A stretch of DNA of 36,011 nucleotides. It comes from Candidatus Nitrosopumilus sp. GTDB lineage: Archaea; Thermoproteota; Nitrososphaeria; Nitrososphaerales; Nitrosopumilaceae. A model generated the notes under the pieces. It did no database searches, was not told the DNA's origin, and saw nothing but the letters and a program-made list of their open reading frames with translations. The DNA lies in contig VMDM01000028.1 in assembly GCA_008080815.1 (NCBI GenBank), positions 1-36,011 on the forward strand. Direction: 5' to 3'. A program made the translations under genes and the position numbers. Positions 23,191-31,566 of this stretch are shown here, in pieces (within the stretch, counting starts at the first letter, position 1; each line of letters starts with the position of its first letter).

Positions 23191-23253
23191 TAATTTTCTA
23201 TATTTTCTAAATTTTTAGATAAGATATAGATATGGTAAAATCAGCTTTCCATC

Positions 23254-23811
23254 ATGTCAACTGCATCATTGAGAAAAGATCATGAGCTTATTGAAAAAGT
23301 AATTAAAGCAATGGAATCTACAATTCAATTATTAAATGATGGAAAACAAATTCCTGAATCAATCTTAATGCCTGTAATAGATTTCTCAAAAAATTTTACT
23401 GATGTTTGTCATCATAGTAAAGAAGAAAAATCATTATTTCCGGCATTAGAACAAGCTGGAATGCCAAAAAATATGGGTCCAATAGCAATGATGTTAATGG
23501 ATCATGAACGTTCAAGAGAAATTGGAAAGAACATGGAACAATCCGCTCAACAATATTTGTCCTCTGGTGATTCTACAAAACTAATTTTAGATATGAAACA
23601 ATATGTGGAACATATTACTGAACACCTTTGGAAAGAAAACAATCGATTATTCATGATGGCAGAGGCAAGACTACAATATGTTTCCAAAAAAGTTGATGAA
23701 GAATTAAATCAAATTGAATCAGAAAAATTACAGGATTTAGGAAAATCAAGAGAACATTATGAAAAATTAGCAGAAGTTCTCACTTCTGATGTTGAAAATA
23801 TTGGAAAATAG
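23254..23811 (+). CDS. Hemerythrin HHE-domain protein
   Basis: 185 residues. A four-helix bundle with the di-iron ligand pattern: H10 (K-D-H-E), H53/H54 and E57/E58 (C-H-H-S-K-E-E), H84 (M-D-H-E-R-S) and H120/H124 (V-E-H-I-T-E-H). Such proteins bind oxygen, nitric oxide or iron, or sense them. For an aerobic ammonia oxidiser exposed to NO, a role in NO or oxygen handling is attractive but inferred. A charged helical extension of about 45 residues follows the domain. The next small gene begins 2 nt after its stop. Confidence 0.9.
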   Translation: MSTASLRKDHELIEKVIKAMESTIQLLNDGKQIPESILMPVIDFSKNFTDVCHHSKEEKSLFPALEQAGMPKNMGPIAMMLMDHERSREIGKNMEQSAQQYLSSGDSTKLILDMKQYVEHITEHLWKENNRLFMMAEARLQYVSKKVDEELNQIESEKLQDLGKSREHYEKLAEVLTSDVENIGK

Positions 23812-23813
23812 CC

Positions 23814-24113
23814 TTGGTATCTAGTCTTTTTGGTAAAGTTTTAGCCATAAGAAAATTTGTATCTGGTGATATTGAAATTGATTTTCAACATGATGAAGAT
23901 ATTTCTGTATATAGATACTCTACGGATTCTTCAAAAAGTAATTTTCCTAAAGAACTTGCAGAAACTTTGATTTCAGCCATAAATTTTGGAATTTGTGTTG
24001 AAATCTTCTTTGATGACTCTGGAAAACCAACTCATCTACAACTTGAGGAATGTGATGAAGATGATGAATTTGATGACGAGGATGATGAAGATTCTGTTTT
24101 TGAGGAATCATGA
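23814..24113 (+). CDS. Small acidic-tailed hypothetical protein
   Basis: 99 residues from TTG 23814, 2 nt after the hemerythrin stop, so likely in the same operon. The first 70 residues look like a small alpha/beta fold (V-S-G-D-I-E-I-D-F; I-C-V-E-I-F-F-D-D-S-G-K). The last 25 are almost entirely Asp and Glu. I recognise no family. The acidic tail could bind metal ions or basic proteins. Confidence 0.65.
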   Translation: MVSSLFGKVLAIRKFVSGDIEIDFQHDEDISVYRYSTDSSKSNFPKELAETLISAINFGICVEIFFDDSGKPTHLQLEECDEDDEFDDEDDEDSVFEES

Positions 24114-24235
24114 ACTTTGAAGGTATCTCAAAGATCAAGGCGTTCCAAGATCGCTGTGATCTGTTCTCAACGTTAAATTGAGTTCCTCGTCATTGTAATT
24201 ACTTTGAATTTATACTTAAAACATTCCAGTTTTGG
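24114..24235. other. Convergent intergenic region
   Basis: A 122-nt gap between two converging genes. It holds a short inverted repeat, CTCAA/TTGAG with a 7-nt loop, near 24166-24182, perhaps a shared terminator. I found no C/D-box pair and no convincing small frame. Confidence 0.3.
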
Positions 24236-25627
24236 TTATTCTACGTAATGATTGTGAGTCAAATTATCATAAAATCTAACTGATTTAACATTAACAAATT
24301 CCATCATTCCATATCTTGATAATTCCCTACCAAAACCACTGTGTTTGATTCCACCAAATGGAATTCTAGGATCTGAAATCACAACATTGTTGACACTAAC
24401 TATTCCTGATTCAATTCTTCTGGACATTTTTTCTGCTTTAGCAAGATCTCTTGTCCAAATACTAGCACCTAATCCAAATTCAGTATCATTTGCTAACTTA
24501 ATTGCCTCACTTTCATTTTCGACAATTGTGATAGGTGCAACTGGTCCAAATGTTTCCTCATTTGCAATTCTCATGTTTGTTTTCACATTAGTCAAAATTG
24601 TTGGTTGATAAAAAAATCCATTTCCATCAATCTCTGAACCTCCCAACAAAACTTCGGCTCCTTTTTCTTTTGCATCATTTACAATTTGAGAAATTGTTTC
24701 AAATCCCTCTTTGCTAGATAATGGTCCAATATCTGTATCTTCGGACATTGGATCACCAACTTTCAGCTTTGATGCTTTTTTAATGAATGATTCTATGAAT
24801 TCATTTGCAATATTTTTTCCCACAAAAAATCTTTTTGAGGCTACACAACTTTGACCACAATTGATGAATCTACCTTTGACTGCTCCTTCTGCAGCCTTGT
24901 CAATGATTGCGTCATCTAAAACAATGAAAGGATCGCTACCTCCTAATTCTAATACACATTTTTTTAAATTCATAGCAGCTCTTTCCCCTACTTTGGCTCC
25001 CGCATTGGTACTGCCTGTAAATGTTACAGCATTAACATCTGAATCAATGAGATGATTTGCTGAATCCACACTTCCAACCACTGTCTGAAATATTCCCTCT
25101 GGAATTCCTGCATGAGCAAATGCTTTCTCAATCTCTATTCCTGATTGCATTGTAATCTTAGATGGTTTCATAATGATGACATTTCCTGCCATTAAACATG
25201 GTGCTGCAAATCGTAAAGCTTGCCAATATGGAAAATTCCATGGCATAATAGATCCAATTACTCCTAATGGCTCAAATGTCAAGAAACTTTTTCTTGCATC
25301 TGTATTTAGAATTTCATCTGCAAGGAAACTATCACCATGATCCGCATAAAATTCTAAAGCCCATGCACATTTTTCAACTTCACTAATTGACTCTTTGATA
25401 GCTTTGCCCATTTCTGCGGTTGCAATTTTTGCAAGTTCCACTTTATTCTTCTTTAGATATTCAACTAAATTGTAAATGTAACTCCTTCTACTTTCATAGT
25501 CTTTTTTCCATTCTGGAAATGCTCTTTTTGCTTTTGCAACTAATTGAAGAACTTTTTCTTTATTCATTGAATCATACGTGTTAATAATTTCTCCAGTTGC
25601 AGGGTTGATTGTTGATATTTGATTCAA
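24236..25627 (-). CDS. Succinate-semialdehyde-type aldehyde dehydrogenase
   Basis: 463 residues from TTG 25627. NAD(P)-binding Rossmann and catalytic domains of the ALDH superfamily: P-W-N-F-P near residue 130, F-T-G-S-T-N-A-G, E-L-G-G-S-D-P-F (general-base Glu) and G-Q-S-C (nucleophile Cys) at about 258. The length and the lack of a long N-terminus match short GabD/YneI-type succinate-semialdehyde dehydrogenases. Succinic semialdehyde is an intermediate of the 3HP/4HB cycle, so this enzyme could drain or balance it; that link is inferred. A T-rich promoter lies in the 41-nt gap upstream. Confidence 0.9.
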   Translation of the reverse strand: MNQISTINPATGEIINTYDSMNKEKVLQLVAKAKRAFPEWKKDYESRRSYIYNLVEYLKKNKVELAKIATAEMGKAIKESISEVEKCAWALEFYADHGDSFLADEILNTDARKSFLTFEPLGVIGSIMPWNFPYWQALRFAAPCLMAGNVIIMKPSKITMQSGIEIEKAFAHAGIPEGIFQTVVGSVDSANHLIDSDVNAVTFTGSTNAGAKVGERAAMNLKKCVLELGGSDPFIVLDDAIIDKAAEGAVKGRFINCGQSCVASKRFFVGKNIANEFIESFIKKASKLKVGDPMSEDTDIGPLSSKEGFETISQIVNDAKEKGAEVLLGGSEIDGNGFFYQPTILTNVKTNMRIANEETFGPVAPITIVENESEAIKLANDTEFGLGASIWTRDLAKAEKMSRRIESGIVSVNNVVISDPRIPFGGIKHSGFGRELSRYGMMEFVNVKSVRFYDNLTHNHYVE

Positions 25628-25668
25628 GAATTTTCAATAAGAGTTGTAGTATTTATTTTTAGTATATT

Positions 25669-26184
25669 TTAGAACACTTGCTGCATATCTTTCTTAATCT
25701 CATCAATCTTTTTCTGATATGCTTTTTTAGATTTATCATTCTTTTTTAGATTTAGCACACTACCACATGAAGGACATTTGAACATGCCTTCTAGTGCCTC
25801 TTCAAAAGTAACTCTTGGGCAATCTTCATTTCCACAATGGTAGAAATCAGATGCATTTTCATAATCTAATCTTTGTTGTAATCTTTCCTCAATCTTTTTC
25901 TTTTGATTTTCAATAAAATGTTCTACCTCTTCTCTTCTGGTTCTCCATCTATAGACAAACCAACCTTTTCTTTCATCCTTGACTCTAATTCCTGTAATTA
26001 GGGATTTTCCAAAAAGATCATAGAGTACTTTTCTAACCATGTTGATTCTTAGACCTGTAGAACTAGCTATTTCTTCATCTGTGGCATCTTCAGCTTTTAG
26101 TAAAGAACGTGCTACTTTCAAATACTCATCGCCTCCAATCATTGAAGCAATTCTAACAAAAGGATCTTCGTATTTGTCTACCAC
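25669..26184 (-). CDS. tfe: Transcription factor E (TFE, TFIIE-alpha homologue)
   Basis: 171 residues from GTG 26184. An N-terminal extended winged helix (about 5-85, with L-R-I-N-M-V-R-K-V-L-Y-D-L and G-W-F-V-Y-R-W) is followed by a coiled coil and a zinc ribbon with C117, C122, C137 and C140, then a basic tail. TFE stabilises the open complex of RNA polymerase with TBP and TFB. In minus-strand order it follows phoU-like, hflX and trm56 genes, with trm56 ending 24 nt upstream. Confidence 0.95.
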   Translation of the reverse strand: MVDKYEDPFVRIASMIGGDEYLKVARSLLKAEDATDEEIASSTGLRINMVRKVLYDLFGKSLITGIRVKDERKGWFVYRWRTRREEVEHFIENQKKKIEERLQQRLDYENASDFYHCGNEDCPRVTFEEALEGMFKCPSCGSVLNLKKNDKSKKAYQKKIDEIKKDMQQVF

Positions 26185-26208
26185 GATACCATCTCAAATT
26201 TTCTAATA

Positions 26209-26742
26209 TTAATCCCTTGTTTCTTCCATAACGACATTTTTGCCTGTTTTACTTGGAATTATTCTTCTTTTGGCTTTTTGAAAAATCAAATCAAATTGAG
26301 CACCATTTTGTATTCTATCTAATAATATTGCTAAAGCACTAATTTCTGAGTGAGGTTGACTTCCAACTCCTACATTATAATCAGCTAATTCATAAATCTC
26401 TCTAGGAACTTTTTCAGCACCCACCACTATCAAAATTTTATTTTCTGATGAAATATCGGTTTGAATTTTATTGATTTTTTCACCGTACATCGATAAATGA
26501 ACAATCTTAAAATCTTGTTTTTTCTTATTTTTAACAATCATCTTCCAATTATCAATAAACTCAATTTCAAAATCTCCTCCCCAAGTTTCATTCACCTTGT
26601 AAATTGTCTCACCAATCTCTGGATTAATCTCAGACATGAAAATTTTCTTTGCTCCAAATGCTCTTGCAACCAGAGCAACATGGGTAGTAACTCTGTCATC
26701 TCTTACTAATCGCTGACCTATTCTTAATACTTCAATTTCCAA
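26209..26742 (-). CDS. trm56: tRNA (cytidine-56-2'-O)-methyltransferase, aTrm56
   Basis: 177 residues from TTG 26742. A SPOUT fold: [19 protein letters not shown] at the start is the diagnostic aTrm56 motif, and the C-terminal SAM-knot contains I-V-V-G-A-E-K-V-P and [20 protein letters not shown]. It methylates C56 in the T-loop of archaeal tRNAs. The start overlaps the 3' end of hflX by 11 nt, so the two are coupled. Confidence 0.94.
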   Translation of the reverse strand: MEIEVLRIGQRLVRDDRVTTHVALVARAFGAKKIFMSEINPEIGETIYKVNETWGGDFEIEFIDNWKMIVKNKKKQDFKIVHLSMYGEKINKIQTDISSENKILIVVGAEKVPREIYELADYNVGVGSQPHSEISALAILLDRIQNGAQFDLIFQKAKRRIIPSKTGKNVVMEETRD

Positions 26743-27841
26743 ATGTTTCTTTGACTCCTAAATTATCTGAATTTATTTGATTATTTTCTAAAATTCCTTT
26801 AATTAGTTGATTCAGTTGCAATAAATTTAATCCCTTTTTCGCTGAAATTGAAATTACTTTTTTATTTTCTAGTAAATTTAAAAATTTAATTTTTTCATCA
26901 ATTTCTTCAGTTGAAATTAAGTCTGCTTTATTCATTGCAAATACCAATTTATCCTTATTAATTCCAAGTTCGCTTAATGTTCTCATACAACTTGTAAATT
27001 TCTTTTTTAATTCAAAATCAGAATCAGCTATATCAATCACCACAATAATAAGATCAGAATATGATAATTCTTCAAGTGTTGATTTGAATGCATCAATCAT
27101 GTATGCAGGTAATTTACTGATAAACCCAACAGTATCCGAAATTAAAAAAATCTCTTCATCAATTTCTAACCTACGAATTGTAGTTGATAGAGTTGTAAAT
27201 AATTCACTACTTTCATCTCTTGTTTCTCCAGTTAATTTGTTAAATAATGTCGTTTTTCCAGCAGATGTATATCCTGCTAATGAAATGATTTTGAAACCCA
27301 GTCTTTTTCTTCCTTGTCGGTGTAATTCTCTTTGTTTACCTGCTTTCTCTAGTTTTTGTTTTATGGTTTGCATTCTATGTTTAATGTCATTATAGTAAAC
27401 GTCAACTTCGAATTTTCCTATTCCCATAAATCCTGGCTGTTCGCCCATACTCGATAATCGAACTTTTTCTTTTGCCCTAGCCATTTCGTATCTTAATTGT
27501 GCTAATTTTACTTGTAACTTTGATTCTGCACTAGAAGCACGACTTTCAAAAATTTCTAAAATCAATGCTTCTCTGTCCAAAATTTCTCTATGAAGAACTG
27601 AAGCGAGATTGTAGTTTTGACTAGGTTTTAAAATTTCATCAAAAACGATCACATCAGGTCTCAATTTTTCAGCCATTTCATCTAATGTTTCTAGAACCTC
27701 CTTACTAATTCCAAATTTTGGCTTTTTGAGAAAATTTTGTTTTATGGTGTGTACAATTCTATATCCAGCTGCATCACACAGGCCTTTAGCCTCGTTAATG
27801 ATATCTTCTTTATTGTATGTGATTAAAATTGCTGTTCTCAT
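26732..27841 (-). CDS. hflX: GTPase HflX
   Basis: 369 residues from ATG 27841. The N-terminal HflX domain with a coiled coil (about 105-180) is followed by the GTPase domain: G1 at 190-198 (G-Y-T-S-A-G-K-T-T), G3 D-T-V-G-F at 236-240 and G4 N-K-A-D at 304-307. HflX binds the large ribosomal subunit and rescues or splits stalled ribosomes in bacteria; the archaeal protein is thought to act similarly. It overlaps trm56 and lies 50 nt after the AbrB-PhoU gene. Confidence 0.95.
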   Translation of the reverse strand: MRTAILITYNKEDIINEAKGLCDAAGYRIVHTIKQNFLKKPKFGISKEVLETLDEMAEKLRPDVIVFDEILKPSQNYNLASVLHREILDREALILEIFESRASSAESKLQVKLAQLRYEMARAKEKVRLSSMGEQPGFMGIGKFEVDVYYNDIKHRMQTIKQKLEKAGKQRELHRQGRKRLGFKIISLAGYTSAGKTTLFNKLTGETRDESSELFTTLSTTIRRLEIDEEIFLISDTVGFISKLPAYMIDAFKSTLEELSYSDLIIVVIDIADSDFELKKKFTSCMRTLSELGINKDKLVFAMNKADLISTEEIDEKIKFLNLLENKKVISISAKKGLNLLQLNQLIKGILENNQINSDNLGVKETFGN

Positions 27842-27891
27842 GACTATTTTCCTTAAATTTTATGTTGAAAATCCTACTCTCTATTAAAAAT

Positions 27892-28938
27892 TCATGCTTT
27901 TTTCTTAAGCGTCTTCTCGATATTCATATTCAAAACAATCTCTCCTATATCACTTGCATATTCAGAGATCCTTTTGATATTTTCTGTAATTCTTCTGACC
28001 CTGTAGCTTTCTTCATCATCTTTTAGGGCTTTGCTGACATCTCGAATTCTTTTTTCATATTTTTGAATTTCTTCTGTTTTGATAATTGTTTTTTCAGCTT
28101 GAATATAGTCTTCTTTGAATAGAGATAGACAAGCATCATCAAGAACTGACAAACCAAATTCATTCATTTCAAATAATTTATCTAAAATCTCTTTTTTAAT
28201 TGGTTTTTTAAATTCAAGTAAATCTTTAGCAATAAATGCTGCATGATCCCCTACTCTTTCAATATCCTTCACAACAATTCTATACCCCAGACAATCACGA
28301 GTACTTGAAAATCCCATCTCTTTTAACATGTGTTCATTTTCAATAGCAATTTTTAATTGTCTGATGATGTAAAATCCAAATCTATCCACTTCGTCATCTG
28401 TATTGATTACCTCTTCAGCTAATTCCATATTGTTTTCTTTAACTGCAAGTAATGCATCACTTGACATTGATTTTGCAAGATGTAACATTCTCTTAAATGC
28501 ACCATCTACTGATAATTCTAGTAAATTTACCAAAACTTGAATTATTATTCCATTACTTGAATCGGAAATTATTTCTGAACCCATGAGCATTCTTTTTACC
28601 GCTTCTTTGACCGCATTTCTTTGTGGTGGAATCAATCTTCCATCTTTAGATTTTATGTTAATTGTTTTGTATCCTAAAAAATACAATGAAATTAATTTTC
28701 TAATTAACGATGAAACTTCTTCAGTAGCAGAAATCTCTAAAAGCGCTTCTTCTTTTTTTTGTTGGAATGTACCAAACTTTGGAGGAAAGATTTCCAGTCC
28801 TGAACTTCCCTTTCTAATCATTTTGATTTGATCACCCTGTTTTAAGCCCAAATCTACAATCCACTGTTTTGGTAATGAAACTATGTAGGAAGACTTGCCT
28901 GTAAATTGAATTCGTCTTGTTTCCTCTCTTTCTTCCAT
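27892..28938 (-). CDS. AbrB-PhoU fusion, phosphate-uptake regulator-like
   Basis: 348 residues from ATG 28938. Residues 7-50 are a SpoVT/AbrB-type swapped-hairpin DNA-binding domain (R-R-I-Q-F-T-G-K-S-S-Y-I-V-S-L-P-K-Q-W). The rest is two PhoU-like three-helix bundles with the acidic repeats D-E-V-D-R-F-G-F and K-D-I-E-R-V-G-D-H-A, which bind metal clusters. Archaeal proteins of this build are annotated as phosphate regulators. A 9-bp-arm palindrome sits between its TATA box and start codon, which suggests autoregulation. No phosphate transporter is visible nearby. Confidence 0.92.
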   Translation of the reverse strand: MEEREETRRIQFTGKSSYIVSLPKQWIVDLGLKQGDQIKMIRKGSSGLEIFPPKFGTFQQKKEEALLEISATEEVSSLIRKLISLYFLGYKTINIKSKDGRLIPPQRNAVKEAVKRMLMGSEIISDSSNGIIIQVLVNLLELSVDGAFKRMLHLAKSMSSDALLAVKENNMELAEEVINTDDEVDRFGFYIIRQLKIAIENEHMLKEMGFSSTRDCLGYRIVVKDIERVGDHAAFIAKDLLEFKKPIKKEILDKLFEMNEFGLSVLDDACLSLFKEDYIQAEKTIIKTEEIQKYEKRIRDVSKALKDDEESYRVRRITENIKRISEYASDIGEIVLNMNIEKTLKKKA

Positions 28939-28958
28939 AAACTAATTGAATTAGTTTA
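28938..28958. promoter_or_regulatory. Palindrome TAAACTAAT-TGA-ATTAGTTTA at the AbrB-PhoU start
   Basis: Perfect 9-bp arms with a 3-nt centre. On the minus strand it runs from the TATA box (28962-28967) to the A of the start codon at 28938, covering the transcription start. A repeat of the half-site AACTAAT occurs near 28997, toward the plus-strand PUA gene. Confidence 0.65.
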
Positions 28959-28961
28959 ATC

Positions 28962-28967
28962 TATATA
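28962..28967 (-). promoter_or_regulatory. TATA box for the AbrB-PhoU gene
   Basis: TATATA on the minus strand, with 23 nt between it and the ATG at 28938, the usual leaderless spacing here. Confidence 0.6.
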
Positions 28968-29027
28968 GTTTTGTGATTGTCTACATAGCAACATTGAACT
29001 AATATTCATTACATTCAATCAAAAATT

Positions 29028-29495
29028 ATGGAACATCTTCAGAAATTCAAGTATTCAATTGACGCATTATTTGGACCAGGAGTTTCTAAATTAATTCCAA
29101 AAAAAATTGACATGACATTTTCAAAAAAAACTGGTAGAATTAGAACAATCTCATCTGAAAATAATCTTCTATGTACTCTGAGAATTGATGGAGGATTAGC
29201 AATTACTCCCTTTTTTGCTCAAATTTTGATCAAATCCAAAACTTTTCGAGAAAATTGTGTTGAGGTTAGTGAAGATGCAGCACCCTTTATTGAAGAAGGA
29301 CGCTCTGTATTCTCAAAACATGTAACAAAATGCGGTAAAAATGTCAGAATTTCCTGTGATACACCAGTAATTTTCTCAGATAAAGTAATTGCAGTTGGAA
29401 AAGCACTTTTGTCATATGAGATGATTAATGATTTTCAACGAGGTGTAGCAATCAAAGTCAGAGATAGTTTAAAAAGTCGAGAGGTACAAAAGTAA
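29028..29495 (+). CDS. PUA-domain protein (archaeosine-transglycosylase-like RNA-binding)
   Basis: 155 residues. The C-terminal part, V-E-V-S-E-D-A-A-P-F-I-E-E-G-R-S-V-F then D-T-P-V-I-F-S-D-K-V-I-A-V-G-K-A, is a PUA RNA-binding domain as found at the end of archaeal TGT and of pseudouridine synthases. The N-terminal 75 residues resemble the adjacent C2 domain. No catalytic domain is present. A stand-alone PUA protein next to NAC fits a role near the ribosome or tRNA. The NAC gene starts 2 nt after the stop. Confidence 0.85.
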   Translation: MEHLQKFKYSIDALFGPGVSKLIPKKIDMTFSKKTGRIRTISSENNLLCTLRIDGGLAITPFFAQILIKSKTFRENCVEVSEDAAPFIEEGRSVFSKHVTKCGKNVRISCDTPVIFSDKVIAVGKALLSYEMINDFQRGVAIKVRDSLKSREVQK

Positions 29496-29497
29496 CT

Positions 29498-29839
29498 ATG
29501 ATGCGAGGGGGAAATCGCGAAATGCGAAGAATGATGGATAAGATGGGTCTAGATATGAATGAATTATCTAATGTTCAAGAAGTTATAATTAAAACTGATA
29601 AAAAAGAGATCATTATTTCAAAACCTTCAGTTACTGAAATGAAAGCCAAAGATAATTCCATTTTTACTGTAACTACTGACGGTTATGAGGAAAGAGAATT
29701 AGAGGTCCCAATTTTCTCTGATGAGGATATTGAACTTGTATGTCAACAAGCTGGTGTGGATTCTGAAAAGGCAAAAAGTGCTCTTGAGGAAGCCAAAGGC
29801 GATCTTGCGAGAGCCATATTGCTTTTGACAACAGGCTAG
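29498..29839 (+). CDS. nac: Nascent polypeptide-associated complex, alpha-type
   Basis: 113 residues. A Met/Arg-rich start (M-M-R-G-G-N-R-E-M-R-R-M-M), then a NAC beta-barrel with V-Q-E-V-I-I-K-T-D-K-K-E-I-I-I and a C-terminal UBA domain (E-D-I-E-L-V-C-Q-Q-A-G-V ... A-K-G-D-L-A-R-A-I-L-L-L). The archaeal protein forms a homodimer at the ribosome exit tunnel. The first or second of two adjacent ATGs could be used. Co-transcribed with the PUA gene. Confidence 0.95.
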   Translation: MMRGGNREMRRMMDKMGLDMNELSNVQEVIIKTDKKEIIISKPSVTEMKAKDNSIFTVTTDGYEERELEVPIFSDEDIELVCQQAGVDSEKAKSALEEAKGDLARAILLLTTG

Positions 29840-29906
29840 CTGATTTTGTGCCTAAAAATCTACTAAAAATGAATGATTTAAGTAATGGAAATTACCTTCA
29901 AATCTC

Positions 29907-30242
29907 ATGAGTAGCGTTGCCGAATCAAAAGTTACGAATATCGTCAAATCTTTGAATGTTTTAGAAGATGATCTTGATTCTTTAAACAGCAAAGTTGGTG
30001 ACATGAAAAAACAGCTTAATGTAAAGGCTTTAAACGAAATTGACACATTAATGGAAAAAACTCGTCAAATGGCAACAGAAGAAGCTTCCAAAATCATTGA
30101 AGCATCTAAAGAAAAAGCCAAATCTGAATCCTCTAAAATTTCCCAAGAAGGCGAATCCAAATTATCTGAAATTCAATCAAAAATAGATGCAAACTTTGAT
30201 GATGCAGTCAAACATGTCGTATCTAGAGTTTTGAAAGTATAA
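29907..30242 (+). CDS. Coiled-coil protein, A-type ATP synthase subunit H-like
   Basis: 111 residues, almost wholly helical with heptad pattern and rich in Lys, Glu, Ser and Ala. The C-terminal half (E-A-S-K-I-I-E-A-S-K-E-K-A-K-S-E ... I-D-A-N-F-D-D-A-V-K-H-V-V-S-R-V-L-K) resembles subunit H (AhaH) of the archaeal A/V-type ATP synthase peripheral stalk. No other ATP synthase genes are in the window, so the assignment is moderate; it could be another coiled-coil protein. Confidence 0.6.
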   Translation: MSSVAESKVTNIVKSLNVLEDDLDSLNSKVGDMKKQLNVKALNEIDTLMEKTRQMATEEASKIIEASKEKAKSESSKISQEGESKLSEIQSKIDANFDDAVKHVVSRVLKV

Positions 30243-30252
30243 ACCTAAATTC

Positions 30253-30258
30253 TATAAA
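30253..30258 (+). promoter_or_regulatory. TATA box upstream of the RuvC-fold gene
   Basis: TATAAA ends 28 nt before the ATG at 30286. That ATG is out of frame with the long downstream coding frame. Confidence 0.5.
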
Positions 30259-30272
30259 ATCTAACCTATATC

Positions 30273-30926
30273 ATTAATCCTGAAAATGAAATACGCATTG
30301 GAATCGCTACCACATTTGGTAAATCCTACTATCGATTTTCTAACATATTAAAATCTCTAAACCTTCCCTTTGATTCTATTTTACCTGAAGAAATAATCCA
30401 CTATGATGGTGATATTGTATTTTCTACATATTCTGATTCTCCACAATCTGATAAAATCCCCATTCTTTATGATGACATAATTGAAAATCTCCCTACAGTA
30501 ATTCGAGGTAAAATTTTACAAAAATTAAATCAGAATTTCGAAGAAGAAAATATCCTAATTGGAATTGATCCTGGAAAACGAATTGGTTTATCCATTTTTT
30601 ATTATGGAAAAGAGATTGAGAGTTCTTTTTTTCCATCAATTGAAAAATTAGTTTTTCATATAGTTTCAGTTTTGGCAGGATTACGAGCTAAACGAAAAAT
30701 TGTTAGAATTGGAAATGGTGACATGATAATGGCAAAACAAATTGTCCAAATGCTTAATCTTCAATATTGCTCATCTTTTGAAATAGAATTTGTAGATGAA
30801 AAAAATACTAGTGTAAAAATCAAAAATTTCAATCAGCGAGGGAAACGAGATAGACTGTCTGCAAAATTCATTTCTCAAAGAGAGGGCTTTAGGCACTTTA
30901 TTCTTCCATTATCATTAACAGGTTAA
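30273..30926 (+). CDS. RuvC/YqgF-like RNase H-fold protein with non-canonical or frameshifted start
   Basis: The frame ending at 30926 is open back to 30258 and clearly coding well before its first TTG at 30672: I-R-I-G-I-A-T-T-F-G-K-S and G-I-D-P-G-K-R-I-G-L-S appear upstream. The latter, with G-N-G-D and K-R-D-R-L-S-A-K near the end, is the acidic-site pattern of RuvC-like nucleases. No ATG, GTG or TTG exists in frame between 30258 and 30672. Either translation starts at ATT 30273 (or ATC 30270 or ATA 30291), or one base is missing just after ATG 30286: one added A would give M-K-I-R-I-G-I-A in frame, at the spacing expected from the TATA box. Coordinates use ATT 30273, about 217 residues. 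Function otherwise unknown. Confidence 0.75.
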   Translation: MNPENEIRIGIATTFGKSYYRFSNILKSLNLPFDSILPEEIIHYDGDIVFSTYSDSPQSDKIPILYDDIIENLPTVIRGKILQKLNQNFEEENILIGIDPGKRIGLSIFYYGKEIESSFFPSIEKLVFHIVSVLAGLRAKRKIVRIGNGDMIMAKQIVQMLNLQYCSSFEIEFVDEKNTSVKIKNFNQRGKRDRLSAKFISQREGFRHFILPLSLTG

Positions 30927-31108
30927 AAAATAGATAATTTTCTTGATTTATATTGAGTATACATATTTATTGAAGTTTTTTCAGGTTTTTTTGAAATTAT
31001 TTATTTAGAAAAAAAATAATTTATAATTTTTACATCTTTTATTAAAAATCATGAAATTTTTAGGTGAACGATCCTTAAATACTAAGATTTCTATAAGAAA
31101 ATACCAAG

Positions 31109-31549
31109 ATGACATGTAAAGGAATTTGTGTTAGATATAAGGCTCAAAAGCCTGTTGGTACTGGAAGATATGCTTCTGGACAACGTCGATGTCAAATTTG
31201 TGAAATATTCATCAAATGGGAAGGACTTTGGTGCCCTTGTTGTGGATATAGATTAAGAACTAAACCACGAAATTTGAAATACAAAGCAAAATTACGTGCA
31301 AGAGTTGAAGCTGATTCTATTGAAGCTAAAGCAGTAAATGAAATTGAAAATGAAGTTGAAGAAATTGTTGTTAAAACAAAATCTAAAGCTAAAACTGCAA
31401 AAAGCAAGACAAAGTCTAAAGAAAAAACTGCATGTCAATACTGTGAAAAATTATTTGTCTATCCAGACAAGCATGAGGTTAACTGTAAAAAAAACCCAGC
31501 AAACAGTAATGCAGAAAATCAAGATGAATCAATAGCAATAAAAGCATAG
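31109..31549 (+). CDS. Zinc-finger protein with lysine-rich linker
   Basis: 146 residues. The N-terminal part has M-T-C-K-G-I-C, R-C-Q-I-C-E-I-F-I-K-W-E-G and W-C-P-C-C-G-Y-R-L-R-T-K-P-R-N, a cysteine-rich module I associate with ammonia-oxidising archaea. A highly charged linker with K-S-K-A-K-T-A-K-S-K follows, then a C2HC-like finger (C-Q-Y-C ... H-E-V-N-C). Nucleic-acid binding is likely. It has its own AT-rich 182-nt upstream region, in which AAATTATTT at 30994 pairs with AAATAATTT at 31014, perhaps terminating the previous gene. Confidence 0.8.
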   Translation: MTCKGICVRYKAQKPVGTGRYASGQRRCQICEIFIKWEGLWCPCCGYRLRTKPRNLKYKAKLRARVEADSIEAKAVNEIENEVEEIVVKTKSKAKTAKSKTKSKEKTACQYCEKLFVYPDKHEVNCKKNPANSNAENQDESIAIKA

Positions 31550-31566
31550 GCTATGTTCAAAAATCA

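Noticed and set aside
24114-24235. Possible C/D-box small RNA in the convergent gap
   Set aside because: No RTGATGA and CTGA box pair could be found in either orientation.
31051-31119. 22-codon ATG frame upstream of the zinc-finger gene
   Set aside because: Short, overlaps the real start by 11 nt, lies mostly upstream of the likely transcription start and has no recognisable sequence.
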